From JAJRTA01 sp965603125 (GTDB lineage: Bacteria; Zixibacteria; MSB-5A5; GN15; FEB-12): 45,168 bases of DNA. The notes under the pieces were generated by a model. The model was not told where the DNA came from, did no database searches, and saw only the letters and a program-made list of their open reading frames with translations. The number at the start of each line of letters is the position of its first letter. Position 1 is the stretch's first letter. Below are positions 7,025 through 16,093 of this stretch, in pieces. The DNA is taken from positions 1-45,168 of the forward strand of contig CBFDBU010000027.1 in NCBI GenBank assembly GCA_965603125.1, in the 5' to 3' direction. Position numbers and translations under genes: made by a program.

Positions 7025-8200
7025 TCCGGTTTTCGCAAAACGGTCAAGGACGGCAAGCAGCCGGTCGATGTCGCGTTCATTGTTGAACAGGTGCACGGAA
7101 ACCCGGATCGAACCTTCGCGCTCCACTAAGATGATCCTGCTCTTGAGAATCTCGCGGTGCAGCTTCTTGTAACCGGGACAGGTGAAGGTGAAGATCGACG
7201 ACCGGTGCGCCTTGTCCATCGACGAGGTGATTGTGAAAAACGGCTCGCTGCGTATGTAATCCGCCAGCCGATCTATGAGATTGTAGTTGTGTCTTCGGAT
7301 ATTCCTGATGCCGAGATTCTTAATGAGAATCGCCGAGGCTTTCATGCCCAGCAGATTCAAAACGGCGTAGTAGCCAAGTTCAAACCGTCGGGCGGAATCG
7401 AAATAGGGCAGATCGAACCTGAACATGTCCGTGAAGTTCATTTTCCAGTCCACCCCCAACCAACTCATAAAAGGATGAGCGAGCTTGTTGCGAACGGCGT
7501 CGGACAAATAGAAGAAGCCCCCTCCCTGCGGTGACAGCATCCACTTCTGACACCCGGAGGCAAAGACATCCACGCCCAGTTTTCGGACGTTTATCGGCTC
7601 GACACCCATGCCCTGAATGCCGTCAACGACAAGCCAGACTCGGTTGCTGTGACACAGTTCGGCGAGGGCGGCCAGGTCGTTCTTGAAGCCGTTGAAGAAT
7701 TGCACCCAGGAAACACACAGCACTCGTGACCGCTTTGAAAGGGCCTTCTGCACGTCATCGGGAGCGACATGCTTTCGTTTCGTCCGGATGAATCTGAGCC
7801 TCAGCCCGCGGGCATCGGCGGCCGCCCGCCAGGCATAAGGGACGGCCGGGAACTCAAAGTCTGACATCAGGATTTCATCACCCCTTTTCAGCGGCAGGCC
7901 AAAGGCGGCGATATTCAGTCCAAACGACGTGTTCAGGCCGATCCCCACCTCGCGCTTCCGGGCGCCGATCATCCCGGCATAGATAGACCGCAACTCGTCA
8001 GCAGCGGCAAAGGCGTCGTGGGAGTCATCGCTATCCGCTCGCAGGCGGAGGGAAACATTGTCGTCGATCGCCTTCTTGACAAGCGTCGAAAAAGGCCCGT
8101 AGGAAGCCGTGTTGAGGTAGACGACTTTCCTCGTGTGCGGGAACAGCGCCCGCGCCCCAGCAAACCTCTTGCCCAAATCCACCATCAGTGTCCCTCGCAT
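7004..8200 (-). CDS. Aminotransferase class V (PLP-dependent, cysteine desulfurase-like fold)
   Basis: Up to 398 residues; an internal ATG at 8185 has the better ribosome site (GAGGG, 6 nt). The N-terminal Y-L-N-T-A-S-Y-G-P, the V-V-D-G-I-Q-G-M-G segment (cofactor Asp) and S-G-C-Q-K-W-M-L with the Schiff-base Lys are typical of class V aminotransferases. No active-site Cys loop of IscS/NifS type is evident, so sulfur transfer is unlikely; lyase, epimerase or transaminase activity are all possible. It is the third gene of an operon with a membrane protein (6 nt upstream) and an SDR enzyme, suggesting modification of an amino-sugar or lipid. Confidence 0.82.
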   Translation of the reverse strand: MRGTLMVDLGKRFAGARALFPHTRKVVYLNTASYGPFSTLVKKAIDDNVSLRLRADSDDSHDAFAAADELRSIYAGMIGARKREVGIGLNTSFGLNIAAFGLPLKRGDEILMSDFEFPAVPYAWRAAADARGLRLRFIRTKRKHVAPDDVQKALSKRSRVLCVSWVQFFNGFKNDLAALAELCHSNRVWLVVDGIQGMGVEPINVRKLGVDVFASGCQKWMLSPQGGGFFYLSDAVRNKLAHPFMSWLGVDWKMNFTDMFRFDLPYFDSARRFELGYYAVLNLLGMKASAILIKNLGIRNIRRHNYNLIDRLADYIRSEPFFTITSSMDKAHRSSIFTFTCPGYKKLHREILKSRIILVEREGSIRVSVHLFNNERDIDRLLAVLDRFAKTGLRTAGA

Positions 8201-8205
8201 CTCTC

Positions 8206-8634
8206 TTACAGGCTGTACAGGTATCCAATAATGACCAGAGCGCCGCTTAGTTTGAGAAGCAGGCCAAAGAGGAAATACAGAACATAAAGCATGGGTAGCT
8301 TTATCCGCACCGACAGTCCCATCACGACCGGCACGGCGCCCAGAGTGAACGCCGCCAGGGCGGCGGCCAGGCCGGGTCGAATCCCGGAAAGCGGCAGAAT
8401 TACCTGGAAGAAGTTGTAGGCGAAGGTCGGGATACCAACAAAGAACAGAAACTCCATAGCGAAATTGAACAGGTGCCAGACGAACCCCGTCGGCTCCAGC
8501 AGACCGGGGGGCAGCCCACGGGAGATCTTCAGAGCTCTTCCGCTGAGTTCCACCAGGGCGGTCACAACCGCAAGATACAAGCCGGCTAGGCCGAGCGAAT
8601 AGAGAATCAGTTCAATCGAGATCATTTTAGCCAC
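8206..8634 (-). CDS. Four-helix integral membrane protein, unknown
   Basis: 142 residues with four hydrophobic segments at about 8-28, 52-78, 85-108 and 113-140 and short polar links. I do not recognise the family. It overlaps the end of the upstream SDR gene by 13 bp and is followed after 5 nt by the aminotransferase gene, so the three are almost certainly one transcript. A helper for a membrane-bound pathway is possible but unproven. Confidence 0.65.
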   Translation of the reverse strand: MAKMISIELILYSLGLAGLYLAVVTALVELSGRALKISRGLPPGLLEPTGFVWHLFNFAMEFLFFVGIPTFAYNFFQVILPLSGIRPGLAAALAAFTLGAVPVVMGLSVRIKLPMLYVLYFLFGLLLKLSGALVIIGYLYSL

Positions 8635-9617
8635 CCCGCTCTACGATACCAATCGTAGGTTTCAGTTGCGCCCTGCTCGAACGAGATGTGCGACTCGAAA
8701 CCCAGGTCCCGAGAGGCCCTGGCCGTCGACACCTCCCACGACGCTAACAGTTCGTTCGCCTTCTCCCGGGTGAGCATCGGCGTACCGCCAATCGCCTTCA
8801 CGGCCAACTCTGATACGGCGGCTACGGCTCGGAACACCGACGCCGGAAGCCTCAGTGCCCGCGCTTTCTTTCCGCTGGCCGTCTCCAGAATGCCGATCAA
8901 TTCCGTCATCGAATACGACCTGCTTTCGGCTATGAAATAAACCTCCCCCGATTTCGGCGCCGAAGTCGCCGCCAGCATTATGCCGCGACAGAGGTCGTCG
9001 ACATGAACCAACTGCAGCCGCCGGTCAACGTCACCGAGGTACGGCTTGATCCCGTTGTTGACGGCCCGGAAAAAGCCCAGCAGTCCCCGGTCGCCCGGCC
9101 CATAGACACCGGGAGGGCGCACAATCGCCACCTTCAATCGGTCTGCAAAGGCGAGGGCTGCTTGTTCCCCGGCCAATTTCGACCGACCATATGTTGTCAT
9201 CGGCCGGGCCGGATCATCCTCGGTGACCGCTCGGCCGACAGCGGATGGCCCGGCGGCGGCTTGCGAGGACACACAGACTACTCTTTTGACTTGGGGGTTG
9301 CGTTTGAGGATCGCCTGGAGGAGATACTCGGTCCCCTGCTGATTAACGCGAAAGAACGCCTCCTTGCGCCGGGCTTTGACCAATCCGGCGTTGTGAATAA
9401 CGTAGTCGACTCCGGCAACCATGTCGTCGAGCGTTTCCGGCTCAGTGACGTCACCGTAACAGTACTCGACATTTAACGGCCGCAGCGCCGTGAGGTCCGA
9501 ACTCCGGCGCACCCCCGCCGTCACGCGGAAACCTTCTATGATAAACCGGTGGCACAGTCGCGCGCCGATGAATCCATTGGCCCCGGTTACCAGAACTGAC
9601 GGCTGTCCTTTTTCCAT
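8622..9617 (-). CDS. NAD-dependent epimerase/dehydratase (extended SDR)
   Basis: 331 residues. T-G-A-N-G-F-I-G binds the dinucleotide, V-D-Y-V-I-H-N-A-G follows, and Y-G-R-S-K carries the catalytic Tyr and Lys. R-P-P-G-V-Y-G-P-G-D is the usual substrate-side loop. The length and the two-hydrophobic-segment C-terminus resemble the HpnA/3-beta-HSD-like group rather than sugar-nucleotide 4,6-dehydratases. It is the first gene of the SDR, membrane protein, aminotransferase operon, so oxidation of a hydroxyl to a ketone followed by PLP chemistry is a plausible order. This role is inference. Confidence 0.88.
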   Translation of the reverse strand: MEKGQPSVLVTGANGFIGARLCHRFIIEGFRVTAGVRRSSDLTALRPLNVEYCYGDVTEPETLDDMVAGVDYVIHNAGLVKARRKEAFFRVNQQGTEYLLQAILKRNPQVKRVVCVSSQAAAGPSAVGRAVTEDDPARPMTTYGRSKLAGEQAALAFADRLKVAIVRPPGVYGPGDRGLLGFFRAVNNGIKPYLGDVDRRLQLVHVDDLCRGIMLAATSAPKSGEVYFIAESRSYSMTELIGILETASGKKARALRLPASVFRAVAAVSELAVKAIGGTPMLTREKANELLASWEVSTARASRDLGFESHISFEQGATETYDWYRRAGWLK

Positions 9618-10005
9618 GGGTGCAATTTAGTACATGAGCGCGGGTGTGACAAGATCCGGATTTGGTGTGCAATCACACCCCCTCTGTCAACCTGAGTGCA
9701 GCAGAAGGGTGACACTCAATGGCGAGCCGATCCATAGGCAAGGTGTGGGCCGTGCGGCCTTCTTCCAACCTATGTCCAACTAACCAAGCATTACGATTAA
9801 ACCGAACCAGTAACAATTACCATGGACAAACACGCGAAATGACAAATGTGAGTGGGAATTGATGTTAAATGCGTTTAGACATAGTTCGTTATAGGGAATA
9901 TTGGAGGATGATAGAACTCACATAGGATAGTTGCACGGCGTTGCAACATAATTGCAACCGTGTGCCGTAAGCCCTTGAGAATCAACAGTTTTCTTGATTT
10001 TTCCC
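9618..10005. other. Gene-free stretch before the NYN promoter
   Basis: About 390 bp, AT-rich compared with the flanking genes, between the SDR start (minus) and the NYN promoter (plus). I see no open frame, tRNA or transposon end in it. The promoter of the SDR operon should lie in its left part but is not obvious. Confidence 0.5.
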
Positions 10006-10033
10006 TTGACAAACTTGTATAAAAGTCGATAAT
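10006..10033 (+). promoter_or_regulatory. Promoter of NYN gene leader
   Basis: A consensus TTGACA (10006-10011) is followed after 16 bp by GATAAT (10028-10033). A second TATAAT lies at 10034-10039, too far from the same -35. The transcript would start near 10040 and run into the terminator-like hairpin before the gene. Confidence 0.6.
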
Positions 10034-10065
10034 TATAATTAGATAATCCCCAATTGTCTTCGGAC

Positions 10066-10101
10066 TTTGGGCGCCCGCCCTAAAAAGCGGGCACTTTTTT
10101 T
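10066..10101 (+). terminator. Leader terminator with competing hairpin (possible attenuator or small RNA)
   Basis: GCCCGC (10073-10078) pairs with GCGGGC (10087-10092), followed after two bases by seven T, an intrinsic terminator. An overlapping alternative stem, TTTGGGC (10066-10072) with GCCC-T-AAA (10077-10084), uses part of the same arm, so the two folds exclude each other. It lies 19 nt before the NYN start and about 30 nt after the promoter, so either the gene is attenuated or a 60 nt RNA is made. Confidence 0.6.
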
Positions 10102-10119
10102 GGCAGAGCCGAAGGTGCC

Positions 10120-10803
10120 GTGACTAGTCAAACCTCTAAAGATACTGCGGTATTCATCGACGGATTCAACGTTTACCACTTCATTGATAAGAATGATCGC
10201 AGCCTCCTATGGCTTGATTATATGCGGCTTTCTCAATTACTCGCTCCCGTTGATAATATAGTATCTGTAAACTACTTCTCGGCACTCGCTTTTTGGAACA
10301 GTAATAAGGTGCTGAGGCATTCAGCCTATATTCAGGCTCTTGAGGCCAGCGGTGTAAGTGTCAATATGGGAACGTTTGCTGACAAAGAGAAAATCGGTCT
10401 AATCAGGGATCCTGAAGGAATGCGGCGAGTGACATTCTTTAAGGATACATTCCAGGCTACTCGGCAGCAGTTTTTCACTCACGAAGAGAAGCAGGTAGAC
10501 GTGGCCATTGGCGTCAAGATGTATAAGACAGCCTGCCAAGGAGATGTACAGAAGATAATTCTGATTTCGAACGACACAGACTTCGTCCCCGTGCTCAAGG
10601 AAATAGATGGGGACTTTCCGAAGATTAGACTCAAGGTATATGCTCCTGTTGATGTAAGCTATAGCCTGCCGAGTAATGTGGGGGAGATCGTATCGCAGAA
10701 GCACCACAAGCATCTGAGGCTTAGTCAGATTAAAGAGTCCCAACTCCCGGACCCCGTTGTACTACCTGACGGTACCACTATTTCTAAGCCTTCGACTTGG
10801 TGA
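10120..10803 (+). CDS. NYN-domain (PIN-like) ribonuclease, LabA/DUF88 type
   Basis: 227 residues, GTG start with GAAGGTG just upstream. Acidic motifs of the NYN fold are in place: A-V-F-I-D-G-F-N-V near residue 12, the K-Q-V-D-V-A-I-G-V segment near 128 and L-I-S-N-D-T-D-F-V-P near 150. These Asp residues bind the metal ions of PIN-like nucleases. The C-terminal 40 residues are a polar tail. Relatives act in RNA processing and in some defence systems; no antitoxin or defence partner is adjacent. The gene is AT-rich, isolated between two unrelated genes and sits behind a terminator-like leader, features of an acquired, tightly controlled gene. Confidence 0.85.
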   Translation: MTSQTSKDTAVFIDGFNVYHFIDKNDRSLLWLDYMRLSQLLAPVDNIVSVNYFSALAFWNSNKVLRHSAYIQALEASGVSVNMGTFADKEKIGLIRDPEGMRRVTFFKDTFQATRQQFFTHEEKQVDVAIGVKMYKTACQGDVQKIILISNDTDFVPVLKEIDGDFPKIRLKVYAPVDVSYSLPSNVGEIVSQKHHKHLRLSQIKESQLPDPVVLPDGTTISKPSTW

Positions 10804-10939
10804 TTTCAAAGCCAATAGGTCCACGAAGCAAATCCACGTCCCCGCTATTATCTAAATTGGAAGTCGCTCCAGGAAGCGGAGCGTGGGGATAAAGCAGAGC
10901 GTGGGAACGTGGGGAAAAATGCTATGAAATGGAATCCGC

Positions 10940-12376
10940 TTAGAACACTTCGGCGGAGAAGCGGTATATCTCGGCCCGCCTGTTTTTGTAGCTGTCCTTG
11001 GGGAGTCCCGCCTTCAGGCAGGTCTGCTGCAGGAACACGGTTGTGCTCCATCCATACTCGGAGGCGACCTGCGGCAGAAGCAGACCGGAGTGCATATCCA
11101 GTTTTATCATCAGGCCGTCGCGGCCGACTTTGATGGTCTCCAGATCATAGACGCGTTTCAGAGGCGTGAGAATCGAGAGTTCGATGTCAATGCGCTCGAA
11201 GTCCTCCTCGGATATGGCGGAGAACCGCGGATCCTCAAACGCCGCCGCCACGGCCATTTCCGCTACCGTCTCGAACAGCGGCTGACGGGCCATGACCTGG
11301 CCGATACAACCGCGTAGTTGGCCACCGGATTTCAGCGTAACAAACGCGCCGCGCTTCTCTTTCAGGTTTTCAAGTTGGGGCGGTGCGTATTCCACGCCGT
11401 CAAATTTAGCCCTGATGGCATCGCGGGCTATCTTGTGAAGGGCTTCCCGGTCTTCTTCGGTGAAACCTTCCGCCTTCTCCCGGGCCGGGGGGGAGCCGAT
11501 CACGGGCGTTGTCGCGGAAGGCTCCTCGCTCGTGACTATCACCGCTGACAGGTAACCGACCACGCTTTCGAAGTCGCCGGTTGATTCGCCGGAGGTCGCG
11601 TAACCGAGAGATTGCACGGTGGTCGCTCCCAGCCGGCGCGCCGCCGCCATCACGGTTGCTATCGGGCCGCCTCCGCAGGCCTCGCCCTTACCGGATTCAA
11701 GCGTCTGCAGCAGCCGGTCGGAATCGAACCGCTCGATCGCCTTCTGCACCACCTGGTCAAGACGACGGGCTTCTTTTTCGGCGTGGAAGTGGGACAGATC
11801 ACTGGAGGCGACCATGAGTGTGTTGGTGCCTTTCAACGTCGCTGAAAGCGCCTCGGCCAGGGGGCGCACCGTGTCCGTCTCCTGGTCTCCCATCACCACA
11901 GCCACCAGCTTGAAAGCGCCCAGGACCACCTGGAGAAACGGCAACTGCACCTCAAGCGCGTGTTCACCACGGGTGGAGCCGGTCGCATGTCCCCGGCGGG
12001 AAAAATCAATCGAAGGATGAATGGATGCCAGCGCTCTCGACATATCCCTGTCGGTCTCAACAACGCCAAGAGGCGTCCGGTAGCCGTCACCGTCATATAC
12101 CGACGACCCTTTGAAGAAGACGGTGTGCGAAGGTGACAGGATGACAACGGTATCGTACTGACGACCCTCCAGGAGTTTATATGCCTTAGCAGCCACCCGT
12201 CCGGAATAGGGGTATCCGGCGTGTGGCACGATCAGGGCAAGAGGATGCCCGTCGATCGGGGTTTTGTCGACTTCGGAATACAGCTCGGCAATGGTCTTGG
12301 TCAGTTCACCGGCGGACGCCGGATAGAAAAGTCCGGCGACGGCAGGTTTCCGAATATCAGAGTCATTTCCGCTCAC
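10940..12376 (-). CDS. MEMO1-AMMECR1 fusion (AmmeMemoRadiSam proteins B and A)
   Basis: 478 residues, GTG start with GGAGAG about 9 nt upstream. Residues from about 8 to 285 are a MEMO1 domain (R-K-P-A-V-A-G-L-F-Y-P at the start, V-P-H-A-G-Y-P-Y-S-G, S-S-D-L-S-H-F-H), related to class III extradiol dioxygenases with metal-binding His residues. Residues about 300-478 are AMMECR1, with the hallmark L-R-G-C-I-G. The two are often encoded side by side with a radical-SAM protein in the AmmeMemoRadiSam system, of unknown function; that third partner is not next to this gene. The activase at 27141 belongs to the glycyl-radical enzyme instead. Divergent from the kinase gene. Confidence 0.92.
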   Translation of the reverse strand: MSGNDSDIRKPAVAGLFYPASAGELTKTIAELYSEVDKTPIDGHPLALIVPHAGYPYSGRVAAKAYKLLEGRQYDTVVILSPSHTVFFKGSSVYDGDGYRTPLGVVETDRDMSRALASIHPSIDFSRRGHATGSTRGEHALEVQLPFLQVVLGAFKLVAVVMGDQETDTVRPLAEALSATLKGTNTLMVASSDLSHFHAEKEARRLDQVVQKAIERFDSDRLLQTLESGKGEACGGGPIATVMAAARRLGATTVQSLGYATSGESTGDFESVVGYLSAVIVTSEEPSATTPVIGSPPAREKAEGFTEEDREALHKIARDAIRAKFDGVEYAPPQLENLKEKRGAFVTLKSGGQLRGCIGQVMARQPLFETVAEMAVAAAFEDPRFSAISEEDFERIDIELSILTPLKRVYDLETIKVGRDGLMIKLDMHSGLLLPQVASEYGWSTTVFLQQTCLKAGLPKDSYKNRRAEIYRFSAEVF

Positions 12377-12549
12377 GATACGATTCTCTCCAGTCGAAGG
12401 CTTCTTTGCAAGTCTAAGCTACCGGGAGCCGATTGTCAAACCATTGCTTGCGGCGCGCGGGGCCTCCGAGAGGAGATCGGGCGGCAGCGGCTATGGTGGA
12501 ACGAGCGCCCCGGTCAAGTTCCTGGCGAATATACCGTTATAGAATATGT

Positions 12550-13494
12550 ATGGAACCGTCAGAACCGCGGAAAATCCGCCAATACGAGCTTATCGAACGC
12601 ATAGGCGAAGGCAAAACCGGCGTAGTCTATAAGGCGTTCGATTCCGGCCAACAGCGGGTCGTCGCCCTCAAGATACCGCACCCGGAGGTGGCCCGCGATC
12701 CGGTCTATGATATCCGTGCGGCCGCAACCCTGAAAGCGGTTGCCAGACTTGACCACCCGAATATCTGCCACCCTATCGACCTCGTGGAGCATGGCGGCCG
12801 ACTTATTATCGTGACCGAATTCGTTACCGGGAATACAATAGCAGAACTGGTAGCATCCGGATTGCTGCCGACAGAGCGTTGTTTTGAGATTACGATCCAG
12901 ATCGTCCGAGGGCTTGACCACGCCCACCACCATCGGATACGACACGGGAATATCCAACCCTCCAACATAATGGTACGCACGGACGGACAGGTGCTGCTTT
13001 TAGATTTCGGTCTGCCGCGCCGCCTCAGCAGCCGGACGGACGATCTGTCAGCCTTCCCGCTGGAAACGATTCCTTATGTTGCGCCCGAGGAGATCCGAAA
13101 CCAGCGTCCCCACCGGGTGGGGGATATGTTCTCGATTGGCGCCCTGTTCTGCTACATGTTGAGCGGAGTCTCCCCGTTTGAAGCCGCCACCCATGACGGC
13201 GCCGCGAACGCGGTACTCTATGAACAGCCGGATTACGATCGCATTGCCGCTCACGGCATACCCAGAGACATGATTCTGTTATTGAAGATGCTCCTGGCCA
13301 AGAAAAAAGCGGACCGCTGCGCCGACACCGATCAATTGCTGGTGACGCTTGAGTCCATCGCTGACTATTTCAAGAAGCGTTCATACCAACCGGACAGGAC
13401 GGCAACATTCCGGTCGCCGCGGCTGTACCTGCTGATCTCACTTCTGGCGATTCTGCTTGTGCTGGTCTGGAGCATCCTGGCCGGCGGCAAGTGA
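12550..13494 (+). CDS. Membrane-anchored Ser/Thr protein kinase homologue, probably a pseudokinase
   Basis: 314 residues from the ATG at 12550; the frame is open further upstream but the family starts here. The Gly loop I-G-E-G-K-T-G-V-V-Y, the ATP-anchoring Lys41 (V-A-L-K) and D152-F-G are kept. The catalytic loop reads H132-G-N-I-Q-P-S-N in place of H-R-D-L-K-P-x-N: catalytic Asp is Asn134, Arg is Gly133 and the catalytic-loop Lys is Gln136. Phosphotransfer is therefore doubtful, while nucleotide binding looks possible. A C-terminal transmembrane helix (about 289-310) ends three residues before the stop, with no sensor domain outside. A scaffold or ATP-sensing role is inference. Confidence 0.85.
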   Translation: MEPSEPRKIRQYELIERIGEGKTGVVYKAFDSGQQRVVALKIPHPEVARDPVYDIRAAATLKAVARLDHPNICHPIDLVEHGGRLIIVTEFVTGNTIAELVASGLLPTERCFEITIQIVRGLDHAHHHRIRHGNIQPSNIMVRTDGQVLLLDFGLPRRLSSRTDDLSAFPLETIPYVAPEEIRNQRPHRVGDMFSIGALFCYMLSGVSPFEAATHDGAANAVLYEQPDYDRIAAHGIPRDMILLLKMLLAKKKADRCADTDQLLVTLESIADYFKKRSYQPDRTATFRSPRLYLLISLLAILLVLVWSILAGGK

Positions 13495-13693
13495 ACGTTT
13501 TACAGCCGGGCTGTCTCGTCCGGTCGCTCTTATAACCCTGCTGCGATTCACGGCCGCCGCCGACCGTATCTACCCTCCTCAGATTCGGTATGACAACACG
13601 GGTCAATCGCGAAAAAGCTGTTTGCCTGAAAGGGGAATTGGGGTATCTTGATATGTTTGGGTGTCGATGCAGCCCCACGACTGAGGTGAACGA

Positions 13694-16093
13694 ATGAAGC
13701 TGAAGCGCGATTCCGACCTGATAGACGTAAAGACGACTCTTCCTGTCATCCCGCTCAGGGATATCGTCATCTTTCCGTACATGATGTACCCTCTGTTGAT
13801 CGGGCGCCCGTTTACAATCAGCGCTCTCCATCAGGCTATGGTCAAAGACAAGCAGGTGCTGCTCGTAGCGCAGCGGGCGGCAGACATTGAGAAGCCGGGG
13901 CCGGATGATCTGTATGGCGTCGGTGTGGTGGCACGCGTCCTTCAGGTAATGAAAATGCCGAACGGAATGCTCAAGGTGCTTGTGGAGGGATTGATCAGGG
14001 CGCGGGTCAAGTCATTTTCCAGGCGCGGCCGTTACCTGTCGGCCGGCATCGAGGTGGCTCCCATGGAGGAGGACGCCAACGACCGCCGCGCGGAGGCTCT
14101 CTCACGCGCCGTGTCGGAGCGGTTTGCCGAGTACGTCCGACTCAACCGCCGCGTGCCGGATGAGGTCCTTGTTTCCCTGGCGTCCATTGAAGATCATCAC
14201 CAGCAGGCGGAAACGGTGGCGGCCCACATCCTTCACAAGATCGAGACCAAACAGGAGATGCTCGAGGCATTCTCGGTCAGAGAACGGTTCCTGATCCTTG
14301 ACAGGGTCCTTAGAGAAGAAATCGAGATCCTCAAACTGGAGCAGGAAATCGACGGCACCGTGCGGGAGTCCATGTCGCGCAGTCAGCGGGAGTTCTACCT
14401 GCAGCAGCAACTCAAAGCCATCAAGGACGAACTGGGTCAGTTCGATGAGGCCGGAACCGAGACCGACGACTTCCGCGCCCGCCTGGAGAGCGGGACCTAC
14501 CCTGACCACGTCAAGACCAAGGCCGAGGACGAAATAAAGAAACTCGCCAAAATGCATCCCTACTCGGCGGAGTCAGGGGTTGTGCGATCGTACCTGGACT
14601 GGCTGCTGGGACTCCCGTGGCAGAAGGTCACTGAGGATAGGCTGGCCTTTGACGAGGTCCGGGCGATTCTCGACGGCGATCACTACGGTCTGGAGAAACC
14701 GAAACAACGGATACTCGAGCACTTAGCCGTCCTTAGGCTGGCGGGCAAAGTAAAGGGGCCGATCCTTTGTCTGGTGGGACCGCCCGGTGTGGGTAAGACG
14801 TCGGTGGGGCGTTCCATTGCGCGCGCTCTGGGAAGAAAGTTCGCGCACATGTCACTGGGCGGCATACATGATGAGGCGGAAATCCGCGGGCACCGGCGTA
14901 CCTATATCGGAGCCCTGCCCGGCAGGATTATCCAGTGCATTAAGAAAGCGCAAACCTTCAACCCGGTTTTTCTGCTCGATGAAATAGATAAAATCGGCAA
15001 GGACTTTCGCGGCGATCCGGCGGCGGCGCTCCTGGAAGTACTGGACCCCGAACAGAACAACAGCTTTACCGACAACTACCTCGAAGTGGAGTTCGATCTC
15101 TCGGACACGCTGTTTATCACGACCGCCAACACGACGGCGACGGTTCCTCCCGCGCTGAAGGATCGAATGGAGATCATCCGCTTGCCCGGTTACCTGGATT
15201 TCGAGAAGGCGGCTATCGCCCGTGATTTCCTGACCCCCAAGCTGAAGAAGGAAATGGGGCTCCAGAAAAACGACATTGGATTCAAAGACGAGGCCGTTCA
15301 GGAGATCATCCGGCACTATACCCGTGAGGCCGGGGTGCGCGAACTGGAGCGGCAAATGAGCAGCATGTTACGCAAGACGACGGTGAGTCTGGCCGAGGGT
15401 AAACGCATTCGGCGACTATTGTACACAAAGGCCGGGGTGCTCAGGATGTTGGGCGCACCCAGGTATGTCGGCACCGACATCAAGCAGCACCCGACAATCG
15501 GCTATGCGGTCGGCCTGGCATGGACGGAACTTGGAGGGGACGTGCTACCGGTGGAAGTCGTGCCGATGAAAGGTAAGGCCAAACTGACTCTGACAGGGTC
15601 GCTCGGAGACGTGATGCAGGAGTCGGCCACCGCCGCGCTCTCGTTTATTCGCAACCACGCCCGACATTTCGGCCTTGCGGAGGATTTCTTCGACAGCCTT
15701 GAGCTGCACGTTCATATACCGGAAGGGTCGGTGCCCAAGGACGGCCCCTCGGCCGGAATCACACTTCTGACCGCCATCCTTTCGACCCTAGTCGACATTC
15801 CGATCAGGACGGACGCGGCTATGACCGGCGAGATCACCCTTACCGGTGACGTCCTTGCGGTCGGCGGCCTCAATGAGAAGCTGCTGGCAGCCAAGCGGCT
15901 CGGCATCACGGAGATAATCCTGCCGGCCAAGAACCGCAAGGAAGCGCTGGAGTTGCCGGCCGATCTTCTCGACGGCCTGCATCTGCATTACGTGAAGACC
16001 GTTCCCGAGGTACTGAAACTCGCCATGAGTCGCTCGCCGTTCACTCGTTCCGGAGATCAGGTGCGCCGGGGTCAGGGAATCGGGATCAGTTGA
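13694..16093 (+). CDS. lon: ATP-dependent protease Lon
   Basis: 799 residues, the normal LonA length. An N-terminal substrate-binding domain (T-L-P-V-I-P-L-R-D-I-V-I-F-P) leads into the AAA+ module with Walker A G-P-P-G-V-G-K-T at 362-369 and Walker B F-L-L-D-E-I-D-K, then the protease domain with catalytic Ser686 (K-D-G-P-S-A-G) and Lys729 (N-E-K-L-L-A-A-K). It forms a cytosolic hexamer that degrades damaged and regulatory proteins. GAGGTG lies 5 nt before the ATG. Its TGA overlaps the start of engB (TGATG), so lon and engB are translationally linked, a common gene order. Confidence 0.98.
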   Translation: MKLKRDSDLIDVKTTLPVIPLRDIVIFPYMMYPLLIGRPFTISALHQAMVKDKQVLLVAQRAADIEKPGPDDLYGVGVVARVLQVMKMPNGMLKVLVEGLIRARVKSFSRRGRYLSAGIEVAPMEEDANDRRAEALSRAVSERFAEYVRLNRRVPDEVLVSLASIEDHHQQAETVAAHILHKIETKQEMLEAFSVRERFLILDRVLREEIEILKLEQEIDGTVRESMSRSQREFYLQQQLKAIKDELGQFDEAGTETDDFRARLESGTYPDHVKTKAEDEIKKLAKMHPYSAESGVVRSYLDWLLGLPWQKVTEDRLAFDEVRAILDGDHYGLEKPKQRILEHLAVLRLAGKVKGPILCLVGPPGVGKTSVGRSIARALGRKFAHMSLGGIHDEAEIRGHRRTYIGALPGRIIQCIKKAQTFNPVFLLDEIDKIGKDFRGDPAAALLEVLDPEQNNSFTDNYLEVEFDLSDTLFITTANTTATVPPALKDRMEIIRLPGYLDFEKAAIARDFLTPKLKKEMGLQKNDIGFKDEAVQEIIRHYTREAGVRELERQMSSMLRKTTVSLAEGKRIRRLLYTKAGVLRMLGAPRYVGTDIKQHPTIGYAVGLAWTELGGDVLPVEVVPMKGKAKLTLTGSLGDVMQESATAALSFIRNHARHFGLAEDFFDSLELHVHIPEGSVPKDGPSAGITLLTAILSTLVDIPIRTDAAMTGEITLTGDVLAVGGLNEKLLAAKRLGITEIILPAKNRKEALELPADLLDGLHLHYVKTVPEVLKLAMSRSPFTRSGDQVRRGQGIGIS

